NCBI GenBank assembly: GCA_029255685.2
Contig: CM055312.2
Location: 53,540,202 to 53,604,201 of the forward strand
Reading direction: 5' to 3'
Source of the DNA: Silene conica
Taxonomy: Eukaryota > Streptophyta > Magnoliopsida > Caryophyllales > Caryophyllaceae
DNA: 64,000 bases
Numbering within the stretch: position 1 is the first letter of the stretch; every line of letters begins with the position of its first letter. A program made the position numbers and the translations under genes. Under the pieces are notes generated by a model. The model had not been told where the DNA came from. It did no database searches and saw only the letters and a program-made list of their open reading frames with translations. Shown here piece after piece: positions 1 through 11,164 of this stretch.

Positions 1-1308
1 TCAGTGGGCGATGGTGTGTTCCGGATATTGAGGAGCTAAAGAAGAAAATTATAACTGAAGCTCATGCTACTCCATATTCCGTTCATCCGGGGGTGACAAG
101 TTGTACAAAGATCTTAAGAAGACATTTTGGTGGCCAAATATGAAGAAGGAAGTCGCGGAGTTTGTGTCGAAGTGTTTGACATCTCAAAGAGTGAAAGGGG
201 AACATAAGAGACCACAGGGGAAAGTTCAGCCTTTAGATGTGCCAGAGTGAAAGTGGGAGAACATCTCGATGGATTTTATCGTGGGGTTGCCTCGGACTCA
301 GAGGGGCAACAACATGATTTGGGTGATTGTGGATCGTTTGACTAAGTCTGCTCACTTTATTCCGATGAAAGATACCTGGAGTAAAGCCGAGTTGGCTAAG
401 TCATATGTGCAGAATGTGGTCAAATTGCATGGCGTACCCAAGGACATTGTTTCAGATCGGGACTCGAGGTTCATCTCTAGATTTTGGCAGGAGTTGCAAG
501 CCGCTTTGGGTACCCAGTTGAAGATGAGTACAGCTTTCCATCCAGCTACTGACGGTCAAACTGAGAGAACGATTCAGACCCTTGAGGATATGTTGATAGC
601 GTGCGTACTTGAGTTCGGAGGATCTTGGGAGGATCGACTGGGATTGATAGAGTTTTCTTATAACAACAGCTATCATGCCAGTATAGGAATGACCCCTTTC
701 GAGGCTTTGTATGGGAGGAAATGTCGGAGCCCTGTGTGTTGGGATGATCGAGCCGATGTTGTGACTCTGGGGCCAGATATGTCCAGGAAATGGTGGAGCA
801 GGTTCAGGTTATTCGACAGAAGATGAGGGCCGCTCAGGATAGACAGAAGAGCTATGCAGATCTAAAGAGGAGCGATATTTCGTTCGAGGCAGGAGAGAAG
901 GTACTTCTGAAGGTGTCTCCAATGAAGGGTGTGATGAGGTTCGGTAAGCGTGGCAAACTGAGTCAGAAATTTATTGGACCGTTTGAGATTTTGGACAGGG
1001 TTGGGGAGGTGGCATATCGATTAGCTTTACCTCCAGCCCTATCCAAGGTCCATAACGTGTTCCATGTGTCTCAGTTACGGAAATATGTGAGTGATCCATC
1101 GCATGTTTTACGCCACGAGGTGATTGAGGTGGATGAGCAGTTGTCCTACGTGGAGACTCCGAAGGAAATTCTAGACAGGAAGGTGCGAAAGACTCGAAAT
1201 GGAGAGACGTCGTTGGTGAAGGTGCTGTGGACCAATCATAATCAGGAAGAGGCTACATGGGAGCCTGAGGCATCCATGAGGGAGCGTTACCCTCATTTGT
1301 TTGATTGA
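1..1308 (+). pseudogene. Ty3/gypsy chromovirus pol 3' end: integrase and chromodomain, broken
   Basis: This is the C-terminal part of a gypsy polyprotein whose earlier part lies off the left edge. Integrase would insert the cDNA copy and the chromodomain would steer it to chromatin. The H2C2 zinc finger is at about 60-180, but the last Cys reads Ser (KCLTSQ). The integrase core starts near MDFIVGLP (269), and SDRDSRF, HPATDGQTERT and FSYNNSYH are readable. The C-terminal GPFEIL and HNVFHVSQL motifs are followed by a chromodomain-like end (EILDRKVRK, VKVLWTNHN, EEATWEPE). The reading is broken by a one-base loss near 88-94, a TGA at 248-250 where Trp is usual, and a one-base loss near 781. After that, 790-1308 is open to a normal stop. 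A Tekay/Del-type chromovirus is my family-level inference from the chromodomain and the long LTR. It cannot encode a working integrase as it stands. Confidence 0.93.
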
Positions 1309-1444
1309 GGTAAGTTACGGGGACGTAACTCTTCTTTAAGGGGGGTGGAATGTCACATTTTTGTGTTTTGGTTAACGTTTTGTGTTCCAAGTTTGTTGAG
1401 TGTGGTTGAACTTCGGGACGAAGTTCATTTTAAGGGGGGAAGAC
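1309..1444 (+). promoter_or_regulatory. Chromovirus 3' UTR with two hairpin and polypurine modules
   Basis: Five bases after the pol stop there is a perfect hairpin, AGTTAC-GGGGAC-GTAACT (1313-1330), followed by the purine run TTTAAGGGGGG near 1335-1345. A second hairpin, GAACTTC-GGGAC-GAAGTTC (1408-1426), is followed by the polypurine tract at 1431-1444. That tract abuts the LTR and would prime plus-strand DNA synthesis. The two modules share the GGGAC loop and the purine run. The same pair or triplet occurs in the other gypsy-like copies of this window. Confidence 0.8.
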
Positions 1445-2664
1445 TGTAATACCTCGAAAATTTAGTCTCGATAATTAAGTTTATTTTTGTGTCGATAGTT
1501 TGTTTTTACGATTTTAAGTAATGAATCAAGTCATGTAGTTATGTTGTTATAAGGGTTCGATCCCTGGACCTCTATCACTATGGCTATGTCGTTGTGAGGG
1601 ATCGATCCCTAGACCTTGTGCACGTTGTCTTGGGCCTCGTGATGCGTGCCACTACCCAAGCCCACGGCTGGTTTAAGAAGCAAATCCTCAAACCCTACCA
1701 AGCAACCCTCCTGCCGTCATCTTTTAACACTCTTGCTAGACCTAGGTTTTACCCTAATCCTCTTTCAAACATCACACATTCACAGCCATCACAACAAAGA
1801 ATAGGTAGGCAGTGTTCACGGTGGTAACAAGGCGGTCTAAGGGTGGTCGATATTGGGGTGAACTAGGTATGTCAGCACGTTCTTCTTCTCCTTTGCGTTT
1901 CCTTGTTGTTTTATGTAGCCTTTCGTGTGTGTAATTCATGGCTGCGAGTTCAGGTCTTTGTCTAAACTTAATCTATGTCGTTAGTAGTGGTGTTTGGACT
2001 ACAACAGGGGTCGCCGTTGGTCACCAGGAACCACCAGTCGTGGTGGTTTTGTCGCCTGAGACAATCCAATTAATGCCGTTTCAGACAGAGTCTTGTACGT
2101 ATAGTTTTGTGTGGGTATTTCGAGTCTAATCTTGTTAGCTTTTGTTCTGGGTGTTTGCGTTTTAAGATTTGTGGTGGTCAGGGGTGTGTCATGGTGGTTG
2201 TAGTGTTGGGTTTAGGCGGCTAAGGTGGCGTTTGTGGTGGTGTTTGTGTCTCTGGTCGCCCTCTATTATTGCAGGGTCTGGTGTCACGGTTACAGTGATG
2301 TTTTGGGAGTGGTACCACCGTTGACTCGGGGGAGTCGACACGGTGGTACCACCATGAGTCAATAGCCTGTGTCAGGGGGTGGTTTGGGCAGTTGTCACGG
2401 GTGGTGGTTTGGTTAGTAGGAGTCGTCGACAGCCTGTTTAAGGAGGCTGGTTGGATGGCGGGGTGAGGGATAAGACCGGTTTAAGGGGTTGGTTCTCCTC
2501 GCCGGCGACGGACGACTCGACGGCCGGCGGTCACTGATGCCTGGGGTGGTTCTAGGAATGGTGGCTGGTGGTTGTTGGTGGCTGTGGGGGCGTGATACGG
2601 TAGTTGTAAGGGTTGGAGTCGTGTGTCGGTATAAGGGGTGTTGGTGTTGCGTTTTTGTGGTTTT

Positions 2665-2718
2665 CATAATAATAATATTATCATTATTATTATTCCTTAT
2701 TATTATTATTATTATTCC

Positions 2719-2779
<61 letters not shown>

Positions 2780-2800
2780 AATTAGTATTATTATCATTAC
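2665..2800. repeat. (ATT)n microsatellite in LTR
   Basis: This is a run of ATT/TTA trinucleotides with few interruptions. AAT/ATT runs occur at the matching place in the other LTRs of the group (about 18108-18130, 19504-19575, 31645-31742, 57060-57240, 59011-59040). Open frames across it are poly-Tyr or poly-Leu artefacts. Confidence 0.95.
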
Positions 2801-3215
2801 TAATATTGTTTTATTACTTTATCTTTGTTTTATGTTGGGCTTGTTCGTGTTAATTAAAGATGCGAGTCGGGAAATTATTTAAGTCATAGGAGTTGCTATT
2901 TTTGGAAAGTTTCTATTTTTGGAAACTTTCCACTTATGGAAGGTTTCTATTTATAGTAAGTATAGTTTGTTTATGGGGTTCGGGAAGTTTATTGATTTGT
3001 TACAAATACGTGTTTAGGTAGCAGTTTCCGCGTGGAACATTTCTAGTGAACTTGGGATTTGACTGCGCTTCTGCAATTCGAGGTAGGGGAAATTACTGTG
3101 TTTATAGTGTTGAGTATTCTGTTGATATTTGGTAATACTCATGTTTATCTTATGCTATAATATGATTGTTATATTGAGCTATTCATTTATATCATTCTGA
3201 GATACGATGCGAGGT

Positions 3216-3375
3216 GATGGTTAATGAGCCTTGTGATCGGTGCAGAGTTAATGGGCCTTGTGATCGGTGCGGAGTTAATGGGCCTTGTGATCGGTGCAGA
3301 GTTAATGGGCCTTGTGATCGGTGCAGAGTTAATGGGTCTTGTGATTGGTGTGAAGCAATGGGTCTTGTGATTCGG
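3216..3375 (+). repeat. 27-bp tandem repeat array in LTR
   Basis: About six units contain CTTGTGATCGGTGCAGAG followed by TTAATGGGC. Homologous arrays are in the LTRs at 17545-17680, 18808-19035, 31005-31225, 49300-49490 and 57785-57930. Unit number differs among copies. Because 27 is a multiple of three, the array gives false ORFs with a nine-residue repeat. Confidence 0.92.
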
Positions 3376-3631
3376 AGTGGGGATGATTGAATTTCTATTT
3401 ATAATAATGTTTGATTGTTTACTTTTCCTCTACTCAACCTCATGGTTGACCCTGTGTATTCGTGATCACCTGTGATGAACCAATTTATTGGGGAGCAGAT
3501 TGACAGGTGGCTGAGACTATGGGAAGTGACGGGAAGGGAGAGCTTGGATTTGGACCAGACTAGTCTAGATCACTATAGTTGTTTGTCATGAGTTGTAACT
3601 TTAATCCACAAGACAGTTTTGAAGTTGGTTG

Positions 3632-3641
3632 TATATATAAA
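3632..3641 (+). promoter_or_regulatory. LTR TATA box
   Basis: TATATATAAA lies upstream of the LTR 3' end once the hAT insertion is discounted. TATA-like sequences occupy the matching place in the related LTRs: the 18523-18531, 30717-30726 and 17257-17268 regions (minus) and 58213-58220 (plus). The constant position supports a real U3/R promoter. Confidence 0.6.
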
Positions 3642-3698
3642 CTTGCTTTTGAGTTAACATTAATAAGAAAGTACTGTATTTCCTTCCTTTGTATCTAC

Positions 3699-5501
3699 TA
3701 GACCTGGCAAACGGGTCATTCGATTCAGTTTCGGATCAGTTTCATTCGGATCGGGTAATTTCGGTTTACCTTTATTTTCGATTTTAGTTCGGTGCAATTC
3801 AGGTTGGAATCAGTTTTCGGTTTTTATCGGTGGTAAATATTTCGGGTCAGTGCAGGTTCGGGTCAGGTTAATTTCAGAACAGATGAGATTCGAGTCGGGT
3901 CAATATCAGAGCAGATGAGATTCGATTCGGGCCATATTCGGATCGGATGTCAAGGGATTAATTGATTATATTTATATATCAAATATTTCGATTTTGTTTT
4001 TTATATAATTTTTATATTTTTGTCCGATAATATTTCAAACTTTATTAATAGTATTATAATTTATTCGACATTTTTTTTCTTATCTAAGTTTTTTTTATAA
4101 TTATTGATATAACAAATAATTTAAATATGAACGGTCAAACATGCAATTGAGAAATAGTAGACATTCTTACATAAATACTCCATAGTATATACTTGATAAA
4201 TTGATCATAAGTATTTCATATCTTACAAGATTGACTTATCTTTTATCGTAGTATATACTTATCTTTTATCGTGAGTATTCGTCCTATATATAATACGGTT
4301 TTTCTAATGCGTGCCTTATAGGCACGCATTAATACTTAGTTCGGCACATGTTAAGGATTATCTATAGATAAAATCTTTTAGTTACCTCAATTATCTCTTA
4401 TTTATCTTATTTTTCTCTCCTAAATATTCTTATATTTTCACCTTAATATTTCTTTCTCTCTCCTCAAATTTCCTTCCAGACCTTATTTTTAGTGTGACAT
4501 TCATTCATATTGGATTTTTTTGTTTTTAAATTCTACCTAAACACCTATTTTTCGTAATCAACAACCTAAACAATTAATTGAAATTTATTTACACTAAAAT
4601 AATACTAACTGAGTATAACGAAAATAATCAAAGAATGTCATAATTACTCCAAACAATTTTTATCGTCTCAAATAAATTTTAAGATACAAAATTAAAAGGG
4701 TTTTTCTATAAGGTAACCCCGTATTTTATCAAATCCCACACGATAACCCTATTTTTAATTTAACCTCAAGTGGTAACCCTGTATTTAAAATTTATTTGAG
4801 ATGACAAATAAAAGGGTACAAAAGAATGATCTCTCAATAATTTATTGAAACCCGTCTCTCTTAAGTTTTAGTGTTAATATTATTTTAGTGTTATTAAATT
4901 TTAATTGATTATTTACATTCTTGAATAAGAATAATAGGTGTTTAGGTAGAATTTTAAAACAAAAAAATCAAACATGAATAAATGGCACAATAAGAATGAC
5001 GAATGGAAGGAAATTTGAGTAGAAAGTGAGTGAAATATTAAGGAGATAATACAAGAATATTTAGGAGAGATAAATAAGAGATAATTAAGGTAATTTAAAG
5101 ATTTTATATATGGATAATACTTAACATGTGCCTAATTAAGTATTAATGCGTGCCTATAGGACACACATGAGAAAAATCGTATATATATAATAAATGTTAT
5201 CACAAAAATTACTACATTCGGGTAATTTCGGATTTCGGTTGAATTTCGGTCATCATTAAGCAGGTTGAAAACGGTTCGGGTGTGTTTCGATTCGATTCAA
5301 ACAAGTTCAGGTTGAAACAGTTCAGGTTTATTCGATCTCGGGTCTATTTCGGATATTACAAATTCAGTTCAATTTCGAATCAATTCAGGTCGACTCAGGT
5401 TTCGGGGTGAAGTTCAGTTATACCTTTCGGATGTACGGTCAGGTGTCGATTCAGTTATTTTCGATCGGTTTTTCGGGTTCGGTATACTTTTGCCAGGTCT
5501 A
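3699..5501. mobile_element. hAT-type non-autonomous DNA transposon
   Basis: The termini TAGACCTGGCAAA and TTTGCCAGGTCTA are perfect 13-bp inverted repeats. They are flanked by an exact 8-bp duplication, GTATCTAC, at 3691-3698 and 5502-5509. An 8-bp duplication with this type of terminus is the hAT signature. The intact related LTR (reverse strand near 48985-49000) gives the empty site, with a single copy of the 8 bp. Subterminal DNA is rich in TTCGG and TTCAGGT motifs, as is usual for hAT ends. No transposase ORF is visible, so it needs a transposase from elsewhere. About 0.9 kb of its length is a second, nested element. Confidence 0.92.
4294..5181. mobile_element. Mutator-like long-TIR element nested in the hAT element
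   Basis: The two ends match as inverted repeats for roughly 320 bp (4294 to about 4610 against about 4865-5181), starting TACGGTTTTTCT and TACGATTTTTCT. A 9-bp duplication, TATATATAA, flanks it (4285-4293 and 5182-5190). Long TIRs plus a 9-bp duplication point to a MULE-type MITE. The left end also carries a palindrome, AATGCGTGCC / GGCACGCATT, around 4307-4331, which is eroded at the right end. The loop holds a further inverted pair (CTCAAATAAATTTTAA near 4675 against its complement near 4790). There is no coding sequence. The duplication lies in an AT repeat, so its exact edges are slightly uncertain. Confidence 0.82.
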
Positions 5502-5591
5502 GTATCTACTGCCTCGGGAAACCGAGATGGTAACACCCTAATTTATTTGAGGAGTCCTAGTTCAGGCCCTTAAATAAATGGGGGTGTTACA

Positions 5592-6536
5592 GATCGGGAC
5601 CTCTTTTCTCTTTTTTCTCAACGGAGCTTCGGGGGAGTACCTACGACAAGACACACTTACGCCACAAGGACGTAGAAATTTTCGAGAAAAAGATCTACTT
5701 TTAGAAAAAGTAGATAATAAGCATCTTGGAGATTCATCCCCTTGGCAATGTTTCTTCTTGTAATTGGCCATCCTTCCATTTCTTTGCACATACCGAGTAA
5801 AGGAGTACCTGCCAAGCTTAGGAGTAAAAGAGGTGCAGGACGGTTTCCTACACGAGACAACCTTATACTTCTTGTGACGAGCTGAAAAAATGAAAAACTG
5901 GTGGACCTTAGGCTCATTCTCAGCCGGAGAACGCTTAGAGGTTGCCTTTTCCTTCACCAATGATACATGAGCACTTGAACCGTTAGTAACGAACTTAGTA
6001 TCAACATGGTGTATATGAGTACCAGGAGGAGAGAAGTTGTCACAAACCGACGACGCACTTGCGCTCACAGCACAGGAAGAGGACTCACACATACCAACGC
6101 TAAAAATAACCGGCTGCACATTGATGGTATCTAAAGGAATCATGTCACTGTCCATGACCTCCACCTCCTTAGATTTTCGCTTTTTAGGACATCTTCTCCT
6201 CCTCTTATTCTTATCCTTAGGAAGTTCTCTTATAACTTCACCCTCCTCAGTAGCCTCAACATTAAGGATCTTAATTGACAAAGTGGAGATATCACGTTTA
6301 TGGTAAAAATTCACATTTTTACCCTCCAACAAAATTTTATAAGAATGTGCAGAAATCCTTAGACGGGAACCATCTTTTCCCTTTTTGGAAAACTCAAGAA
6401 CTTCTCCTTTTTTGGACAACTCAAGAACTGACTCACAAGAACTCTGTTCCTTTTTCTTTAAGTCAATCATCGGATCAGTTCCCTCATTACTTTGACCCAT
6501 CTTCACCTTCTCCTCCATATTTACGTCAGTCATCAT
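5592..6536 (-). pseudogene. Unrecognised ORF truncated by retrotransposon insertion
   Basis: An open frame of about 315 residues starts at ATG 6536 (MMTDVNMEEK) and runs on the minus strand into the LTR end at 5591. The last nine residues before the stop (NTPIYLRA and its junction) are LTR sequence read in antisense, so the original C-terminus is lost. The protein is hydrophilic and rich in Lys and Ser. It has a basic stretch (KDKNKRRRRCPKKRKSK, about residues 108-124) that resembles a nuclear localisation signal, and a Cys/Arg/Lys-rich second half (KKYKVVSCRKPSC, CQGDESPRC). I see no recognised domain, signal peptide or membrane segment. It may be a host gene fragment or a transposon accessory ORF. 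There is no homology evidence either way, and no neighbouring exon is evident. Confidence 0.45.
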
Positions 6537-7174
6537 ATCTATTTCACCATTATTTTCACATACTATTGAGCATGTAGTATACTAAAATTAGAACTTAAGA
6601 AACTCGTAACGATCATAACAAGCAACAATATTGTCTTAATAGATTTAAGTATATATTTACATGTCATATTAGTAACACATGTAAACAAAGTAAGAAATAA
6701 AATCATGACTCTTAGCCCTTTTCTTTTGTACATAATTCATGTGAAGTTCAACAAAATAAAATAAGTTCAGAAGTAAAGCAAAAATAAGTTAAGTTAAGTT
6801 CAACAAAAATAAGTTCAGAAAAGTTAAGTAAAAATAAATTCAATTAAGTTCAGCAAAAATATGTACAGAAAAGTTCAGCAATAGTGATATTTTGTAAAAA
6901 TACACGGGTAAGACCGTTACACAAGATACTTCTTGTACGACTTTTATTAAAATCGAAGCAAAAAAAAAAAACATTAATAATTTACTCTAAAAATTATACT
7001 TTATGAAAATAGATTATTAAAAAAGTGAAGAGGAGGATGATAATATGTAAATAGTCTAAAATATTTGGCGAGGCAATGGATTCAATGGTGTAATCTCAAA
7101 TGAAGACGAGTAAAGTGAAAAAGAGGATGATAATATGAAAACAGATTATTAAAAAAAATTGTAATACGTGAGCT
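6537..7174. other. AT-rich non-coding stretch with short repeats
   Basis: I see no coding sequence. About 6735-6890 has loose repeats of AAGTTCAG and AAGTTAAG motifs. GAGGATGATAATATG occurs twice (near 7030 and 7120), beside two copies of AGATTATTAAAAAA. This is possibly the upstream flank of the ORF at 5592-6536. Confidence 0.6.
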
Positions 7175-7844
7175 TGTAATACCCCGTATGGTAGCGTCGG
7201 TCAACGACAGTCAAACCATGTTTGATAAACGTATTTGAAAAAGGAATGTCTATAAAGTATTTTACGTAAACTGTTAGTGTTTTATAAATTGTATTTCTAC
7301 AATTATTTCGTATTTCGTATTTCATAATCATTCTATATTTGATGATTATTTCATAAAATGGCATTTCATTGGTATTTCTTTAATTTTAATAATGTATTTA
7401 TAATTAAATATATTTCCTATTTAATATTTATTTATTGTTAATATATGTTCCTATTTTTGTATTAAAGTCGTAATTGTATTTAAATCCTAATTTTTATATA
7501 TTCTTATATAGGTTCTAATAATTTTATATTCTTATAATTAATTTAATTAATATTTACTAATACTAAATTACATAATTTAATTAGTAGAACTAATTATATG
7601 TACTCGTTAATTTTAAGTTACGAGTTGAGAACAGAGTATAAGTGTCTCGAGATGCGTGATGGGCTCTGGTAAAGAGAAGCGTGTTGGACTCGGATTTAGG
7701 GTGAGAGAAGTCCAAGAAAACAAATACTATCCAAACCCTACCAAACATAACCGCCTAGCTAGTCCATCGACAAACCTAAACCTATTCATCGACATGCCAT
7801 ACTACCTCCCACCATCGACATCCTAAAAAAACCCTAAGCAACCT
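7175..7844 (+). repeat. Partial gypsy-type LTR, 5' portion
   Basis: It begins TGTAATACCCCG and aligns with the start of the LTR at 55447 (shared GTCAAACCA and TATTTTACGTAAACT). No polypurine tract precedes it, so it was a 5' or solo LTR. It stops where an inverse-orientation LTR starts at 7845, consistent with that element having inserted into it. The remainder is not seen nearby. Confidence 0.8.
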
Positions 7845-10295
7845 TGTAACACCCCCATCTACCTAGGAGCCTGAACTAGGACTTCAAGGGTAGATAAGAC
7901 TGTTACCATCCTGGATAAACCAGGGTAGTAGATAATCATAGTGAAAGATAAACAGTACTTTAAGTTATTAAACGCTAGTTGGAAAAACTGTTACATGTAT
8001 AGTCCAAACCAAAACTCTAAACATCTGAAAAGTAACACAAGAACTAGTACAAGTGAAGCTAGGTGATCTATGGCTAAGTAAGTCTGATCCAAGTCTCTCT
8101 CTCCAAGCCCAGTTCCTAGTCCATCTGTCTCCGACCTGAAAAGTCTACTCCCCATTCCGGATCATCGTAGGTGAACACGAATACACTGCCAACCTTGCGG
8201 TTGAGTAGGATAACACAATAAACACAAATACAACCAGATGATATGCAATGCCATGATATGCTCGAGCTCAATCTCAATCTCAATCTCATTCTCAATTTCA
8301 TTCTCAAACCCGTGACTCCCACCCTTACCGAACCCCTGACAGAGTATTATTGGCCGTCGTCAAACACCAGCATAACAGCTGAGGTCACCAGGTCTAGCCC
8401 TGCAGAGCTAGCCTGGGCCCAATAATATCTCATCATCTCAATCTGTAACCAATGCACATGTCATGCTTATGAATGCAATGATAAAGAACCAACACTGAAT
8501 ATCAATCTCATACCATTTATACTTGCATTCAATACATACAAATTACATCCAAACATAACACATCAGAGATAGTTCCGGTGTATCCTACCCGGAGTAGCAA
8601 ATCTGAAGTAATCAAACACCGTCTAGTAATGTTCCTCCTCGAATTCCGTTCCTATAATTATTACTTATATCAAATTCTACTCATTCAATCAACACTACCA
8701 ATCACACAATTGGCCTATTCATAACACATTATAAAAATATAGATATACATGCTCATATACATACTAATTATAAATTTACTAAATTATAGACTTGATAATT
8801 ACGGCTTATAATTAAATAATCCACTTTACTAATTTGATAGAATATATCCTTCAAACATATTACCCAAAATATATACTACCCATAACATAATGCCAATAAT
8901 CATGATATACCATAACACTAATCACTATAGAAATTGCCAAGCATAAGTAATATTAATAATAATATCCGTAACATTATTATCTTAAACTTATAAAATCATA
9001 CACTAATAAGATAACATAACCCATAATATATATCATATGCTAAAATAATAACAATACATAATAATAATAACTCATAAAACTTCTAATGCTAAAGACACAC
9101 CCATACGCACAAACATACAAACAGCCCAAACTTGCGAAAACATCAAACCTGCCGTGACAGCCCTTGACAACCACCACTCCTAACACCCGCTGGAACCCCT
9201 GGCCTCCCCACTGACACCACCAGGCTCGCCCCTGAGTTGTGGTGGTCCTAGGGAGGAGGTCAGTGGCCGTCGTCAACCTCCCACGACACCAAACAGTAGC
9301 ATAAAACTCAGCAACACCACCACTAAACTCGGTTTCACGGTTCTGGTATACAAGCAAAACCCATTTTAAACCCAGACCCGACAACCACGTACCACCGTGA
9401 GATCCATCACTACCATCCTCATGCTACCCTCTAACAAACTACTCTTTCCTCCATGACGATTGTAATTAGAATTGGAATGAATTTAAAGTGTAAAAGTTCC
9501 TGTTCAGAACTCTGTTCGGAAAACGACCCATCACCAACACAACCCCATTTCGAATCCTGCTCTAGCACTAACACGACACACCAACAACCACCGCGACAAC
9601 CACCACATGAACCCCTGACTACCACCTTTCCAACAACTCTAACAAACCTACAAAATATAAACAACCTATAAAACGAATCAAAACACAAACACCCCCATAA
9701 AACACGCTATTAAGAACTACTGTAAACCCGACTCTGACAGCGAGGTTAAACCACCAAATACGACGGTCAATAGCGACCAACGACGACTCCACTCTGATCC
9801 AAATATGACTACTAAACCTCATAGATTAAAACTACACAAATATCAGAATCTATAGGCATGATTATACAAACGAAATTACGAATTGAAGTTGAACAGAAAA
9901 TTGGAAAAACAGAGAAAGGTTGTGTGTACCCTATTTCAGACGCAAAACTAGTCACCAACGACCACCCTAAACCACCGTGTGATCCCTCCTCTTTGTGCTC
10001 TGATGTGTCGGCTGTGAGAGTATGTGAGAGTGAGAGACGTTGTAGGTTTAGGGTTAGGTTTTCGAGGTGTGATTATATAGGGTGGCTGATAGAATTTGTT
10101 GGTATTTGTCTTAGTTTGAGCGTGTAAAGGATGGTGTCGAGTTGGGCTATTTCAGACACATTACTTATAACATATAAAATATAAGAAAACTTATTCGATA
10201 AATTAATTATCGAACTTAACGTTCAAATAATTATCAACACGTCAAACTAAATATTAAATATAAAAATAAAATATACTAAAATACGGATTATTACA
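7845..10295 (-). repeat. 3' LTR of a minus-strand chromovirus
   Basis: On the plus strand it starts TGTAACACCCCC and ends GATTATTACA, so the LTR reads TGTAAT...TGTTACA on the minus strand. It is 2.45 kb long. The polypurine tract of its element follows at 10296-10312. It holds a CTCAAT/CTCATT microsatellite (8258-8310). Its 8325-10295 part is homologous to the truncated LTR at 58335-60338. The open frames inside it are not conserved and I do not regard them as genes. Confidence 0.85.
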
Positions 10296-10473
10296 GTATT
10301 CCCTCCTTAAGATGAATTTCGTCCCGAAGTTCACCATCCCATGGTCCCCAACACACTGGTCATCAGGCACGTAACGAACACAAAATGTGACATCATATAA
10401 CATCAAAAACTACTAAAAGTACTTTAAAACACGAAATGTCACATTCTACCCACCTAAAAAGAAAGTTATGCCC
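10296..10473 (-). promoter_or_regulatory. Polypurine tract and 3' UTR of the minus-strand chromovirus
   Basis: Read on the minus strand, the purine tract (10296-10312) follows the hairpin GAACTTC-GGGAC-GAAATTC. The arm of a second hairpin, GTTA, ends at about 10468. The loop of that hairpin was hit by the solo LTR at 10474. The other arm, GTAAC, resumes at 12179. Confidence 0.7.
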
Positions 10474-10707
10474 TGATGAGCTCCATTTTGGTCATCATTT
10501 CCTTTACATTTTCTTTGTTTTCGGTCACGATTCGACCTCGATTTGCGTGCCTTTAGATGTTTTTACGTCCGTTGCCCGTATATTCCTATCCTGTCTAATT
10601 TTTGTAGGCATTACGGCGGGGGCGAAGAAATGAGAGAAATCGAGACGAATTTGGAGCGTTTTATGAAGATTTGTGAAGTAATGATGAAAAAGCTTTCCCA
10701 GGCCTTA

Positions 10708-11132
10708 CCAGCCGGTCCCCAACCGGCGGCCGGTGAGCCGGCTGGGGAGCTTAGACTTGTGTTTTTGACGAAAAGTGAAGAATTGTTCCAGTGCTCAATT
10801 TCAGCCTCCCAGCCGGTTCCCAGCCGGCAGCCGGTAGGCCGGCTGGGGACCATGTCATGCCTTAACCATTTTTGAAGAAACGAAGAAAATGCAGATTGTT
10901 GAAAAAGAGGTCCCAGCCGGTGGACAACCGGCAGCCGGTCCACCCGCTGGAAGGACCTGTGCTTGTCAAAAATGAAGAAGGAAATCAGATTGAAGGAAAA
11001 AGCCTCCCAGCCGGTGCCAAACCGGCAGCCGGCCGGTCGGCTGAGGAGTGTGCTTGTTTGAAGAAATTTTCCAGAAGTCGACATTTGGTGTCCCAGCCGG
11101 TCCACCACCGGCAGCCGGTCGACCGGCTGGGA
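10708..11132. repeat. Five GC-rich palindromic units upstream of the solo-LTR promoter
   Basis: Five units begin CCCAGCCGG or CCAGCCGG (10708, 10808, 10912, 11006, 11092), contain a central ACCGGCAGCCGG or close variant, and mostly close with CCGGCTGGG. The starts are 86-104 bp apart. Each can fold into a stem of the CCCAGCCGG/CCGGCTGGG kind. The AT-rich spacers between them are only weakly similar. Confidence 0.9.
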
Positions 11133-11156
11133 AGCATTTTTCAGATTTTCGCGCAC

Positions 11157-11164
11157 TATATAAA
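11157..11164 (+). promoter_or_regulatory. TATA box of the solo LTR
   Basis: TATATAAA is followed by CCCGCAC and sits 25 bp after the last palindromic unit. This is a typical plant LTR core promoter arrangement. Confidence 0.7.

Larger units (their letters stand above)
1445..5591 (+). repeat. 3' LTR of the chromovirus, split by a hAT-type element
   Basis: The LTR begins TGTAATACC right after the polypurine tract and ends GGGTGTTACA, giving TG...CA ends with TGTAA/TTACA inverted termini. Without the nested transposon and its target duplication it is about 2.3 kb. Its 3' portion reads closely to the reverse complement of the element A LTRs at 17148 and 48905, so the coding chromovirus and the non-coding element share an LTR family. 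Internal landmarks are a GGTGGT-rich stretch (about 2160-2600), an ATT microsatellite, a 27-bp tandem array and a TATA box near 3632. The LTR end at 5591 lies directly in an unrelated minus-strand ORF, so this copy inserted into that sequence. Confidence 0.88.

Noticed and set aside
2413..2853. ORFs rich in Tyr, Leu or Thr across the LTR
   Set aside because: Low-complexity translation of the ATT microsatellite and GGTGGT-rich LTR DNA; not conserved as protein between LTR copies.
7845..10295. Possible host gene with splice sites in the 9450-10130 region
   Set aside because: The whole stretch is LTR with a homologue at 58335-60338, and no frame is conserved between the two.
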